Positions 9,781 to 18,910 of a stretch of DNA of 64,000 bases are shown here, piece after piece. Position 1 is the stretch's first letter. The number at the start of each line of letters is the position of its first letter. Under the pieces are notes generated by a model that was not told the DNA's origin, searched no databases, and was given only the letters and a program-made list of their open reading frames with translations. A program made the translations under genes and the position numbers. This DNA is from Bog-473 sp963770645 (GTDB lineage Bacteria > Actinomycetota > Acidimicrobiia > Acidimicrobiales > RAAP-2). The stretch is taken from contig CAVYQL010000003.1 in assembly GCA_963770645.1 (NCBI GenBank), positions 1,240,001 to 1,304,000 of the forward strand. The letters run 5' to 3'.

Positions 9781-9879
9781 TCGCTCATCCTCCGCCCAGG
9801 TGAGCCCAAAGTGTCATGGCAGGGCTGACGTGCTGCGGACCTGCGCTGCATTCGGATACCTCCACGCCCGTCGCCACGC

Positions 9880-10486
9880 CTATCGACCCAGGATCTCCCG
9901 AGCGCTTGCTGCGGTGCCTGGATCCACCTGCGATTCCACCGACAGGATTTCCCCAGCGCTGAGGCCCAGAACTTCGTGCACGTAGAGCACGCCCGTCTGG
10001 TTCTCCATGACCACAGCATCAGAAGGAAGCAACGGAAGGGCGTCGAGAGCTACGGAGAAGATCTCTACCCGAGCCCGGTCGGAGATGCTGTCAACGATGC
10101 CGTCGAACCAATCCGCCGTTCCGAGCTTTGGCGCTATCTGGCTGTTCCAGAACTGCGTCATGAGAGCGATCTCCGCCACCAACATGTTCTCGCCTTCGGC
10201 AAACGCGTCTCGTGCCACTGCGGCGAGCCAATACCACGGACGCTTCGTCGCCTCGGGGTTGGTCCTAACCGCTGAAAGAGTGTTGCTGTCCGACAGATAC
10301 CCGCCCGCTCGATTGAACGCGACGCCAAAGGAGCGCAGGCCATCGTTTGTGCCCACCCCCTCGTTGAAATTGAGCGAGCAGGCCTCGCACTCGATCTAGG
10401 TCACCCGGTTCGACCACAATGGGAGCCGCCAGCCCCACGCCCGGGGAGTCCGACGATTCCACTCTCTTCTTCCCGAAGATGGGCAT
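9880..10486 (-). CDS. Unknown accessory protein, paralogue of 3023-3529, frame broken
   Basis: Starts MPIFGKKRVESSDSP at 10486 and runs to AQFQRG, where a run of five G (complement of 10356-10360) holds one base too many. Dropping it joins to GTNDGLRSFGVAFNRAGGY and on to AREILGR. The product would be 201 residues: basic leader, acidic linker, helical body with WYWLAAVARDAF, the same order of parts and the same end as the 168-residue protein at the far end of the operon. It lies 99 bases before the ATPase gene. The function is unknown; a structural part of the same complex is a reasonable inference. Confidence 0.65.
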
Positions 10487-10517
10487 CCGACTTCTATCTT
10501 TCTGTTCCGACGGGCAC

Positions 10518-10945
10518 TTAGCCCGATGTGACCATCTGGTTTCCTAGTCCGTCGCCGGCCTGCCCCAGCACGTTGATGTACAGCAACAACCAAGAAGGGT
10601 CCGAGAGATCAATCCCGACCAACGGGATCGAGGTGGACAGGGTCAACATGCCATCGATCGTGTTGCCGGCTGCGTCGAACATCGGTTGGTACCCGATCGC
10701 TCCTACTAGCTAGGAGCTGTCCGAGGCTTCTAAGCACCTGCTCACAGTCCACACCGCTGACCCTGACCAGGGCGGTTTTGAGCGAGAGGAACTCGAAATT
10801 CGGGCTGCATTACCTCGTAGGACGCGAAGACTTCGTGTTCGTGGTCTTCGGTTCGCGCTGGCACCCCAAACTGCCAGAGGGTGGGGTTGAGCTGCTTGGC
10901 GCCGAAACTCCCAGCTAGCTCGCAGAACTCCGTCCAAGTCGCCAC
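10518..10945 (-). CDS. Unknown about 140-residue protein, frame broken twice
   Basis: From ATG at 10945 the chain reads MATWTEFCELAGSFGAKQLN to VMQPEF, then needs a shift (about 10785-10800) to EFLSLKTALVRVSGVD, and a second (about 10705-10715) to GAIGYQPMFDAAGNTIDG, ending VLGQAGDGLGNQMVTSG. The span is two bases over a codon multiple, as two insertions would give. The alpha-beta-rich profile with alternating hydrophobic strands recalls small YbjN or secretion-chaperone-like folds, but this is only an impression. It lies 31 bases before 9880-10486 and shares its orientation, so it is a likely operon member. Confidence 0.5.
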
Positions 10946-10980
10946 GCTTCGGCTCCGAGCCCTTTACGCAGTGCCCTATT

Positions 10981-11109
10981 TCACTTCTTCGTGTTCGTAC
11001 CCTTGATGGCCGCCTGGCCGAGCTTTCTCGCGGTGTCCTCCTTGACATCCCGAGGCTTCTGCGTCCCGGGACGCTGTTCGTTGTTGTGGGTCTCTGGGCT
11101 GCGTGCCAT
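10981..11109 (-). CDS. Small basic protein, first gene of the FtsK operon
   Basis: 42 residues beginning MARSPETHNNEQRPGTQKPR and ending in a lysine-rich AAIKGTNTKK. The ATG at 11109 is preceded by GGAGG about 10 bases upstream (complement of 11117-11121), which supports real translation although the gene is short. The composition is hydrophilic, likely disordered. It is followed after 35 bases by the next gene in the same orientation. Could be a leader peptide-like gene or a small nucleic-acid-binding protein; nothing more can be said. Confidence 0.45.
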   Translation of the reverse strand: MARSPETHNNEQRPGTQKPRDVKEDTARKLGQAAIKGTNTKK

Positions 11110-11198
11110 GTCCTTGATCCTCCGGTTGCTTGCGTCGGCGGGAGCCCAAGGACTCCTGTTTGCGGTTGGTAGCCGAGGTTAGCTGACCGTCCCTCCTG

Positions 11199-13034
11199 GT
11201 GCAGGCGGTGTACTTCGTGTATCTGTTACGCATGGCTCCTGACGGAGTGGTTGCGTGCCTCCGGGCAGTCCGGCGATTGCGCCGCGGGTCACTTGGGACC
11301 GATCGGGCGCCTATGGGGCTCGTGCCGTGGCTGAACCAGGGTCTTGGCTACACGTGCGATCGGTTGGCCTCCTGGGTTGAAGCGACCGTTTCCAACCCCC
11401 GAAGCGTCGACGTCGTCATCCGCTTCTACGGCCTCGACAGGCTCCCGGAGGAGCTGTCCGAGATCGGGCGCACCCTCCCACGGCAGACGCCCTCCCTCGG
11501 TCTGGCGCCGCTGGAGACGTTGGCCGGGGTCACGACCCGGCAGGTTCAGAACATCGTGCGGAGCGCCATCGGCGAGCTAGAAGAGCGCCGTTTCCTTGTC
11601 TCACCCTCTCAAGATTGTCAGTCACGTGCTCGACTTGCAGATCCGTTCCCCGGTCATTGGCGGCCTTCGCAGGCGTCGCGCTTCCGTACGCTGTGGTGGG
11701 CTTGGGCGCAGATCGCCGATCACCACACGGCTGCCAAGCACGCCCTCCTCTTCTACGAGTACGAGCACGGGCTGAGATCCACCGCCCCGAGTCCCCGTTC
11801 CAGGACCGAGCGGCAGCGGTGGAGGTGGTTGGCCTGGTCGGTGCTCAATGTCGCGTCCTATCGCCTGGATGCCGCCAGGTCCATGTCCTCCGAGCCTGCC
11901 GGCCGCATGGTCGAACGATCCATCGGGCCGCGCCTGATCGCCTCCGTCGCCGATGCCTTCCCCTCTGGCGAAGGCATCGAGGCACTGCTACTCCTCCAGA
12001 GCATCCCAGCGGCATTGATCTCACTGGATGCCATCGAGGCGTCGCTCGGGCTGGTCCGCCAAGCCGTCCGTTCGGGAGCCCCGGCCGCTCCTGAGCTGCT
12101 TGGCATGTTGCGTGACGCCGTCTCCCGTCGAGCCGAGGCAAAGGGCGCTCGCTCGGTGCCGCCGGAGGTGACCTCGAAGCTGTTCACTCTGAGCACGATC
12201 CTGGCTCGTGAGCGGCGGGATCCGTCGGCCATCCCCGCCGCCCAGTGGGCCGTGGACTGGGGTGACCGGTTGCTGACGGGGGCCAGCCTCGGCCAAGAGC
12301 GCGACGCGGTGCTCAGCGACACCCTCCGTACCGCCCAAGAGCTTGCCGAAATCTTCGACGCGCTGGGCATCTACACCCAGGCCTGGTCGTCCCTTCGCCG
12401 GATGCAGGATCTGCTCCGGGATTTCGGAGATCCCGAGCAGGAGATCGAACCAGGTGGTTGGCTCCAACAACTCCTTCTCACTACCTCCAGCGTAAGCCGC
12501 CACCTCGCCCGCGGGTCCAGAAGACCAGCGGAATGGCTCCGGCGCTCATCTGTGGAGGCCGATCGTTCCGCCGACCTCGTATTCGGCACTCAGGCTCTGC
12601 CGACGCCATGGGGAGTATCGGCCCGGAATCAGCGCATCAACGGCTTACTCGACGTCGTCGACTTGGCCAAGCAAGAGGACCCGACTGGGACCGCGAAGAC
12701 CCGCGAACGCGCCGCTGCGATGGCTGAAGAGCTGTTGGGCGACCAAGACCTCTGGTCAGGCACCGACGCCAGGGCCGTCCGATCGGCCCGCCTTGGCCTC
12801 CAGCTCTCCTCCTGGAGAGCGGCCGTCCTCTCCGCTGACTCGGCGAGGGTGGCCGAAGCCCGGTCGATCGTGTGGTCAACCGTGAGCTCGTGGCTGCTGC
12901 CACGCGACAGGGACAAGATTCGCCAGTTGGAGCTGGCGAGCGTCACTGGGGGCTTCGTGGCTCCGGAAGAAGCCCGCGGGTTGCCGGCGGCGGCGGTCAT
13001 CGACCGGGGCTCGCTACGTCCGGTCCCCCGGTAG
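11199..13034 (+). CDS. Unknown 600-residue helical protein
   Basis: Intact frame of up to 611 residues; GTG at 11199 and ATG at 11232 are both possible starts and neither has a strong ribosome site. A segment near residues 105-132 (LAPLETLAGVTTRQVQNIVR) looks like a helix-turn-helix of the sigma region 4 kind. The remaining 450 residues are Arg/Ala-rich helices, as in a TPR-like solenoid, without membrane parts. It is divergent from the FtsK operon, with about 90 bases between the starts, and convergent with the Tad operon. A DNA-binding regulator with a large helical sensor region is one reading, at low certainty. Confidence 0.7.
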   Translation: MQAVYFVYLLRMAPDGVVACLRAVRRLRRGSLGTDRAPMGLVPWLNQGLGYTCDRLASWVEATVSNPRSVDVVIRFYGLDRLPEELSEIGRTLPRQTPSLGLAPLETLAGVTTRQVQNIVRSAIGELEERRFLVSPSQDCQSRARLADPFPGHWRPSQASRFRTLWWAWAQIADHHTAAKHALLFYEYEHGLRSTAPSPRSRTERQRWRWLAWSVLNVASYRLDAARSMSSEPAGRMVERSIGPRLIASVADAFPSGEGIEALLLLQSIPAALISLDAIEASLGLVRQAVRSGAPAAPELLGMLRDAVSRRAEAKGARSVPPEVTSKLFTLSTILARERRDPSAIPAAQWAVDWGDRLLTGASLGQERDAVLSDTLRTAQELAEIFDALGIYTQAWSSLRRMQDLLRDFGDPEQEIEPGGWLQQLLLTTSSVSRHLARGSRRPAEWLRRSSVEADRSADLVFGTQALPTPWGVSARNQRINGLLDVVDLAKQEDPTGTAKTRERAAAMAEELLGDQDLWSGTDARAVRSARLGLQLSSWRAAVLSADSARVAEARSIVWSTVSSWLLPRDRDKIRQLELASVTGGFVAPEEARGLPAAAVIDRGSLRPVPR

Positions 13035-13063
13035 GCGACCCACGCCCGAACCCGACGCTCAGT

Positions 13064-13081
13064 CGAGCCGCCTGAGGCTCG
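13064..13081. terminator. Possible convergent terminator hairpin
   Basis: CGAGCC (13064-13069) pairs with GGCTCG (13076-13081) around a 6-base loop, between the end of the plus-strand gene and the end of the Tad operon. It has no T tract on either side, so it is a weak candidate. Confidence 0.25.
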
Positions 13082-13646
13082 CTACCGGCTCGCGAGCACG
13101 ACGACAAGCGCTCCGGCAACGAGAAACGGCCCCGCGGGGAGATCGCCGGTTGCCTTTCCGCCAATGACCCTGCGGAGCGGGATCGCGGCTGCCGCCAGCA
13201 CCCAGGCGAGCAACGTGCCAGTGACGAGGGCCGACCATCCGATCCAGCCGAGGTAGAGGCCGAGGAGGCCGCCGAGCTCGACGTCGCCGATGCCGAACTG
13301 ACCGGCGAAGGCCAGCCCGAGCAGCAGATAGAAGCCTCCTACTGCGGTCATGGCGATGCCCGCGCGGTGCAAGCGGCCACCAGTGGCTCTGGCTCGCGGC
13401 AGTGACTGCGAGCAGGGCAACGGCGAGTGGGTACGCCGGGAGGACCAGTCGTGCGGGGATCTTCCGTGCACTGAGGTCGGTCACTACAACAATCGCGCCG
13501 ACCGTCCCGAAGACCAGGTACGCGACCAGGACGAGGCTGGGGCCGAACCGCCAGGCGAGGGTTGCATCGACACATGCGACGAGCACCACGGCCGTGGCGA
13601 TCCGGAGCGGGCTGTCGACGCCCGGAAGGACGCGAACAGGGTTCAC
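13082..13646 (-). CDS. tadV: Prepilin peptidase (TadV/CpaA type), frame broken
   Basis: About 187 residues after correcting one extra base near 13380-13400. It is a polytopic membrane aspartyl protease that cleaves the leader of Flp and TadE/G prepilins. Two catalytic aspartates are visible: D in VVVTDLSARKIPARL, in the cytoplasmic loop after the second helix, and D in FGIGDVELGG, the GxGD motif. The N-terminal methylase domain of larger PilD enzymes is absent, as usual for the Tad type. The GTG start at 13646 overlaps the stop of the BTAD gene (GTGA). It is the last gene of the Tad operon. Confidence 0.8.
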
Positions 13647-16394
13647 GAGGAGAGTCGGATCGGTCGTGGCGTCTCGGGAGCTCTCGTCGTGAGGTCGTGG
13701 TAGAGCCGAGTGGTGGCATCGTCGACGTCGACGTCGATCTCGGCCAGGGACCGCTGCAGCTGGCGCCACGTGGTTCGCACGGCGTCGTGGCGCCCAGCCG
13801 CGGCCGTAGAGGGTCATGAGGCGTCGGTACGGCTCCTCGGCGTAGCGGTCGAGGGCGATCACCTGCTCCAAGACCTCGATCGCTGCGTCGGACTCGCCGG
13901 CTTGCTCTTCCAACTCGGCCAGCCGGAGGTGGGCGTCGACGGCACGGCGGTGCAGGTCCTGGCGGGCCGGCTCGATCCAGGGATGGTCGGTGCCGGCCAA
14001 GAGGTCGCCGTCGTAGGCGGCGACGGCGCGCCGCAGGGCGGCTCGGGCCGGTCGTCGTCGCTCGGCTGCGGCGGCCTCGGCGAGGCCGGCTTCGAAGTCC
14101 CACAGGTCGCAGCTGATCTCGTCGGGGTTGGGTCGGTAGTGCTCGCCGGCCTTCTGGAGGACTTCGAGGTTCGTGTCGTCGGGGCCGCGGCAGAAGCTCC
14201 GTAGGTCGCCGAGGGGGTGCCAGAACTGCTTGAGCACTCGGTCGGGCGGGGTGTCGGGCCACAGCGCGTCGACGATCTCGTCGATGGTGGCTCCTTCGGG
14301 GCGCAGCAGGCACCAGGCCAGGAGCAGCCTCGCTCGGGCGCGCAGTCCGGTCGTGACCGCTTCGCCGAGGAAGGCGATGCGGTAGGGGCCGAGGAGGTTG
14401 ACCACGAGTGGACGCTCGGTCGTGTCGAGCGTTGGGACCGGCTGCGGCCACGAGGTTTCGAGATCGGTCCTCGGGAGAGCGGTCCGCGGCGGGCGGCGCT
14501 TGGATGTCGATGACCGGGTCGAGCGTGTCGGTGCCGTCGCCGTCGGGGTCGTCCTCGGGTTGGCGGTTGGCCTCGTTGACCGAACCGAGCAATTCGACCG
14601 CCTCGTCGGCCCGGAGTCGATAGAGCCGGGTGCCGCGGGTGACGGGGACGCTGCCATCGGGCTCGACGGCGGTCACGGTCGCGTCTGCGTCGAGGACGAT
14701 CCGGCCGGTGGCGAGGTCTGGATTCGGCGACGAAGAGCACGGCGATGCCGAGACGGGGGGCATCGGTGAGCAGTGCCTCCCATCGCCCCTCGGACTCGGG
14801 GGGAACGGTGTCGAGGAGCACGAGGAGCAGCGGGAGCGGGTTCTCGGGGTTCTCGTGGCGGAAGCGGGCGGCATCGGGCGCCTCGACTGAGTCCAGTCGC
14901 CGGGTGCGGGCGATGCGTTCGGCTTCGAGCAGGCGTGCCATCTGGTCGGTGCTCTCGGCCCGGCGGAGCGAGCGGTCGGGGGCGAGGCCAGGGAAGAGTC
15001 GTCTCGGCCAGTTCGTCGCTGCAGAGGATCTCGGTCGCGCCGGGGACGGCCCGCACCAACAGGCTGGCGACCAGGGCGCGGGCGACGTCGTGGGTCCTCG
15101 TTCCGCTCAACGCGACGCCGGAGAGTTCGGTGATCTCGATGGTGACGCTGGCGCCGTCTCGGGTGCCGATCTCTGACCTGTCCGGGTTCGAGCCGCCGCT
15201 GGTCGTCGTCGAAGGGGAAGGTGGGCAGCGGCGGTCGTGGTCACCCTCGGCGCGGTCGGCGTCCTGAGCGCCGGACGCGACACGGATGAGGTGGTCGAGG
15301 CTGGGCCGCGGTGTCGGTCGGGTCAGGTTCCGGCCGGGTTGGGGCGGTCGGTAGCGGTAGGCGTGGCGGCGACGGAGACGGCCCAGCGCGACCGCGCTCA
15401 GGACCCCGGCGGCGAACGAGCCGGCGACGACCGACCCCGAGGGGAGGCGGACCGGCGCTCGCGTCGCTCGCGCGCCCGGTGGTGGCCGGTGCCGTTGGTG
15501 GTCGAGGGAGCGGTGACGTGCGGGGCCGGCACGGTCGTGGGCGGCACCGTCGACGGCGTGGTGGTCGTGGAGGAGGGTGCCGGTGCGGTGGTCGGGGGCG
15601 AGGGAGGGATGGTGGTGCCGGAGTCGGGAGCCGAAGCCGGTGTCGCCACGGCGGGGAGGACGAGGGTCCAGCCGGGGTCGATCCAGTGGGGGTCGGTGAG
15701 CGTGGCCCCGTCGGGCTGGGGCCGGCCTTCGTTGAGCTGGTAGATCTCGGACCAACGCAGCGGGTCGCCCAGCTCGCGCTGGGCGATGCCCCACAAGGTG
15801 TCGCCTCGTTGGACGACGTAGACCGTGGGCTCGGCCGGGTTCGCGCCAACCGACGCCGAGGTCGTGGCGGATCCGGGCGCTGCGGTGGTCGGTGACGCCG
15901 GGGCGGGCGGGCTCGGGCCGACCGAGGAGGTGTAGACGGCGTCGTCCACGACAAGCGCGGCGACGGGCCGCCGGACCGCGACGTCCAGCCCGGAGCTGGT
16001 GGTGCCGGGCTGGCCCGTGTGGCCGGGCCGGGGGGCCAGGGCCAGGCAGGCGACGATGACGGTGGCGACCAGGCGGCCGGTGACTGGCTGGAAGATGCCC
16101 GGCGACGGGCAGGTGGGGTGGGTGGCGTCCGGAGAGGGCGGCGGGGACCTCGATCGCCAGCGAGGCGACCAGGGCGGCCCAGGTGAGCCAGACCACCACG
16201 GCCAAGGCGTCGATGAGGGTCTGGGCCGGGATGCCTTGGCGGTTGAGGGCGCGGCCGACCTGGGTGGCGCTCGGCACGTGGTGCGGGAGCGGCCAGCCGA
16301 CGAAGTGCCACAGCGCCCAGGGGACCCCGCCCACGAGGGCGGCGAGCAGCACCAGGGCGCCGAACCCCTTGGCGACGCGAACGAGCCGGCTCAC
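13643..16394 (-). CDS. Membrane LysM-BTAD regulator of the Tad locus, several frame breaks
   Basis: About 910 residues. Order: two or three N-terminal membrane helices (GFGALVLLAALVGGVPWALW; TLIDALAVVVWLTWAALVAS), a Ser/Thr/Pro linker, a LysM domain (VYVVQRGDTLWGIAQRELGD), another Pro/Thr linker, a further membrane helix, a central alpha/beta region (TEILCSDELAETTLPW), and a C-terminal winged helix plus BTAD helical domain (LVVNLLGPYRIAFLGEAV; AYDGDLLAGTDHPWIEPARQ). LysM would contact peptidoglycan and BTAD is the SARP-type oligomerisation part. Proteins of this build accompany actinobacterial Tad genes. At least five frame changes are needed between 13800 and 16150. It overlaps both neighbours by 4 bases. 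Confidence 0.75.
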
Positions 16395-16828
16395 GGGGCG
16401 CCGCCTTGCTCGGCGGTGGCGGTCCCCGTGCCGCTGACGGTGAGGTGGTCGATGCCGGCCACCGAGAGGATCTGGGTGGGTTGGCTGATGGTGACCGTGA
16501 CGGTGACCTGCTCGCCGTTGACGGTGACGGTGCCGGTGTGCCCGGACTGCGTCAGGTAGTGCTCGGCGTCCTGGGTGGCTTGGGAGGGGTCGAGGGTGAT
16601 CTGGCCGGTCGAGCGGTAGAGGGGGATGTCGATGGCCTGCGCTCCGGCGCGGGCGGCCGCTTGGGCGTCGTCGATCGCTTGCACCTTGGCCGCCAAGGCG
16701 AGCCCACCATCGAGGACGAGGCCGGCCATGACGATGAGGGCCAGGGTGAAGATGACGACGAAGGCGGTGACCATGCCGGCCTCGGGCTCGCCGAGCCGGT
16801 CGTGTGCGCGGGCAACGGTGAACGTCAT
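16391..16828 (-). CDS. TadG-like pilus assembly protein
   Basis: 145 residues, intact. A hydrophobic N-terminal helix (GMVTAFVVIFTLALIVMAGL) preceded by E-A-G gives a prepilin-like cleavage region, followed by LDGGLALAAKVQAIDDAQAA, the typical opening of Flp-pilus TadE/G-like proteins, and a beta-rich extracellular part (TVTVNGEQVTVTVT). Likely processed by the prepilin peptidase at the end of the operon and exposed outside. Start ATG overlaps the previous stop (ATGA); its own stop overlaps the next GTG. Confidence 0.8.
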   Translation of the reverse strand: MTFTVARAHDRLGEPEAGMVTAFVVIFTLALIVMAGLVLDGGLALAAKVQAIDDAQAAARAGAQAIDIPLYRSTGQITLDPSQATQDAEHYLTQSGHTGTVTVNGEQVTVTVTISQPTQILSVAGIDHLTVSGTGTATAEQGGAP

Positions 16829-17267
16829 GTGCCGGCCCGGTAGGTGTCGATGACCGAGGTGAGGTGGAGCTGACCGTCTCTGCGGCGGGAAGGCGAAGGC
16901 CGACCAGGTCCGAGAGGGCGACGGTGCAGGTGACGGTGACCGCGACCTGGCCGCCGGGCTGGAACTGCGAGGTGTTGGTGGTGACGGTGAGATCGCCGCA
17001 GGTGACGTGATCGGACCCGAGGGCGCTGGTGGCGGTCTGTTGCGCCATGGCAGTAGCGGTCGCGGGGTCTCGGGCGATGGAGGCGGCCCGGGCCGCTTGG
17101 GCAGCGGCGCCGTTCACGTCCAGGCGGGCGCCGGCCAGTCGACCGAGGGCGACGACGAAGAGCAACATCAAGATGAGGAGCGGGGTGAGCAGCACGAGCT
17201 CGGTGGCGACGCTGCCCGACTCGTCGCCTCGCAGTCGGCCCGCCCGGCGATGTGGACGCGTGGTCAC
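16825..17267 (-). CDS. tadE: TadE-like pseudopilin, frame broken near its end
   Basis: About 147 residues. DESGSVATELVLLTPLLILM is the TadE signature: an acidic-Gly cleavage site followed by a hydrophobic helix with Glu at position 5 of the mature form. The following segment (GRLAGARLDVNGAAAQAARA) is the conserved helical tail, then a Cys-containing beta part. The frame changes near 16860-16880 and ends in DTYRAGT. GTG start overlaps the previous stop. Confidence 0.75.
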
Positions 17268-17730
17268 GGTGGACCTCCGGCCAGCGTCGTGTACTGCTCG
17301 GTCGGCCCGGTGGCCACGGCTCGGACGGGCAAGGAGAAGAGGCCGATGATGCTCTCGGCGTGCCCGGTCACCGTGACCGTGGTGACCTCGACGCCGCGGT
17401 GGCGGTGATGTTCGATCCGGCCAGGACGGTCGAGCCGAGCTGGTCGAGGACGCTCTGGGCCTCTTGTTGTCCGGCGGCTGCCGTCTCGCCCTGGAGGCGG
17501 CCGATGGCGACGCCCTGTTGGGCGACGGCCGAGGCGATGTGCTCGGCGTGCTCCCACAGGGCGAACTGGATCACCCCCATGATCAAGAGCAACAGGAGCG
17601 GGGTGGCGATGACCAGCTCGGCCGACACCGCGCCGCGCTCGTCTCGCAAGAGGGCGCGCGCCAGGTGGCGTCGCCGGGTCGGCGGGGTGCGGCTCTGACG
17701 TTGACCGTCGGCGACGGTCGCCGTGTTCAT
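17264..17730 (-). CDS. tadE: TadE-like pseudopilin, frame broken
   Basis: About 155 residues. RDERGAVSAELVIATPLLLL is the prepilin-like cleavage region and membrane helix with the conserved Glu, then FALWEHAEHIASAVAQQGV. The frame changes once near 17395-17405 and continues VEVTTVTVTGHAESIIGLFS, a beta-rich outer part. The span is one base short of a codon multiple, so one base is probably missing. ATG at 17730 is 14 bases after the Flp gene. Confidence 0.75.
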
Positions 17731-17743
17731 GGCAGACGAGCGG

Positions 17744-17950
17744 TCACGGGTTGGACGTCGAGATGTTGTTGGCGGCGGAGACGACCTTGGCGACGATGAT
17801 CCCCACCGCGGTGAGCGCCAGCGCGGCAAGGAGGGCGGTCACGATGACCGCTTCGGTGGAGTAGCCGGCGTCGGGGTCGGCTCGCAGCGTCTCCAACCGT
17901 GCGTGGAGCACGGTGAAGAGATGTCGGATGATGGTCAGCTCGGGGAACAC
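17744..17950 (-). CDS. flp: Flp-type major pilin
   Basis: 68 residues: a 40-residue leader with basic residues, then G-Y-S-T-E-A and a hydrophobic helix (VIVTALLAALALTAVGIIVA) ending in a short polar tail. The Glu five residues into the hydrophobic segment and the small size are typical of Flp pilins. GTG at 17950 is preceded by AAAGGAC at about 10 bases. The gene lies 47 bases after tadC, the largest gap inside the operon core, which may allow separate expression of the major subunit. The long leader is unusual for Flp, where 15-26 residues are common. Confidence 0.75.
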   Translation of the reverse strand: MFPELTIIRHLFTVLHARLETLRADPDAGYSTEAVIVTALLAALALTAVGIIVAKVVSAANNISTSNP

Positions 17951-17997
17951 GGGACTTGTCCTTTCATTGGGTGGGCTTTGCTTGTCTGGGTCCTTTC

Positions 17998-18910
17998 TCA
18001 CAGGCCGGTGAGCACCTTCTGCACCGCCGGGTAACCCGACGAAGAGCAGGAACCCGGCGAAGAGCAGGACGACGGGGAGGCTCATCCGTTCGGTGGCGGC
18101 CTGGTCGGCGGTCTCGGCGTCGGCCAGCTGATGGGTGCGCATGGAGGCCGCCTTGGCGGCGAGGGAGGCGCGGACCTTGGCCCCTTCGGTGCCGGCCAGG
18201 GCGACGGAGGCGGCCAGCTCGCGAGAGCTCGTCGACGCCGAGCTCCTGGCCGAGCCGTCCGAGCGCGGCCCACGGGGTCTGGCGGGCCAGGCGGGCTTCG
18301 TCGAGCGCCCGGCGCAGGTAGGCGAACGCCCAGCCCGAGCCCGACCGACGGCCGCGTCGGCCGAGCGCCGTCTCGACGCCGCCGCCGCCGGCCAGGGCCA
18401 TCACGACGAGGTCCAAGAAGCTGGATAGCGCGTGGCGAAAGTCCGGCGTCGTCGGTTGGCGTCGGCGTGGACGCCGAGGTCGGGAAGGACGAAGCCCGGC
18501 CACCATGAAGACGAGCGACGCCCACAGCGGCACCACCACGGGCACGTGCGCCCCGCCCAGGGCGAGCAGCAGCGGCGAGGCGGGGACGAGGAGGAGTCCG
18601 ACCAGGGCGAGGGTGACCTTCTCGGCCAGGTGACGCTCGGGGCTGCGGCCGAGGACGGCGAGGTCGCGCCGCACGCCCGCGGGCAGGAGCCAGCCCGCGC
18701 CGGTCCGGGTCAGGTAGCCGGCGATGGGCCGGCCCAGGCGGGCGGCCATGTCCCCCGTCTGCCTCTGGGGTCGAGGACCGGTGCGGGCTCGGGGAGGCGG
18801 CGGAGCTGGGCCAGCGCGTGGGCCAGGGAGGGCCGGGGCGGGAAGAGGCCGCGCACGACGAGCAAGAGTCCGAGCCCGACACCGGCCCCACAGACGAGGG
18901 CGAGGGTCAC
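17998..18910 (-). CDS. tadC: TadC-like inner membrane platform protein, frame broken
   Basis: About 303 residues. Begins MTLALVCGAGVGLGLLLVVR, then VTLALVGLLLVPASPLLLAL and PLWASLVFMVAGL helices, the type II secretion F domain (FRHALSSFLDLVVMALAGGG, WAALGRLGQELGVDEL, MRTHQLADAETADQAATERM) and a final helix LPVVLLFAGFLLFVG. It forms the platform with TadB above the TadA ATPase. Frame changes lie near 18030, 18215, 18490 and 18760. GTG start overlaps the tadB stop. Confidence 0.8.

Noticed and set aside
3023..11109. Classical type VII secretion (ESX) locus
   Set aside because: EccB, EccD, EccE, mycosin, FHA and membrane helices in the ATPase are missing, so the similarity is partial.
13064..13081. 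Strong transcription terminator between the converging genes
   Set aside because: The stem is only 6 bp with no T tract; it is kept as a weak feature only.
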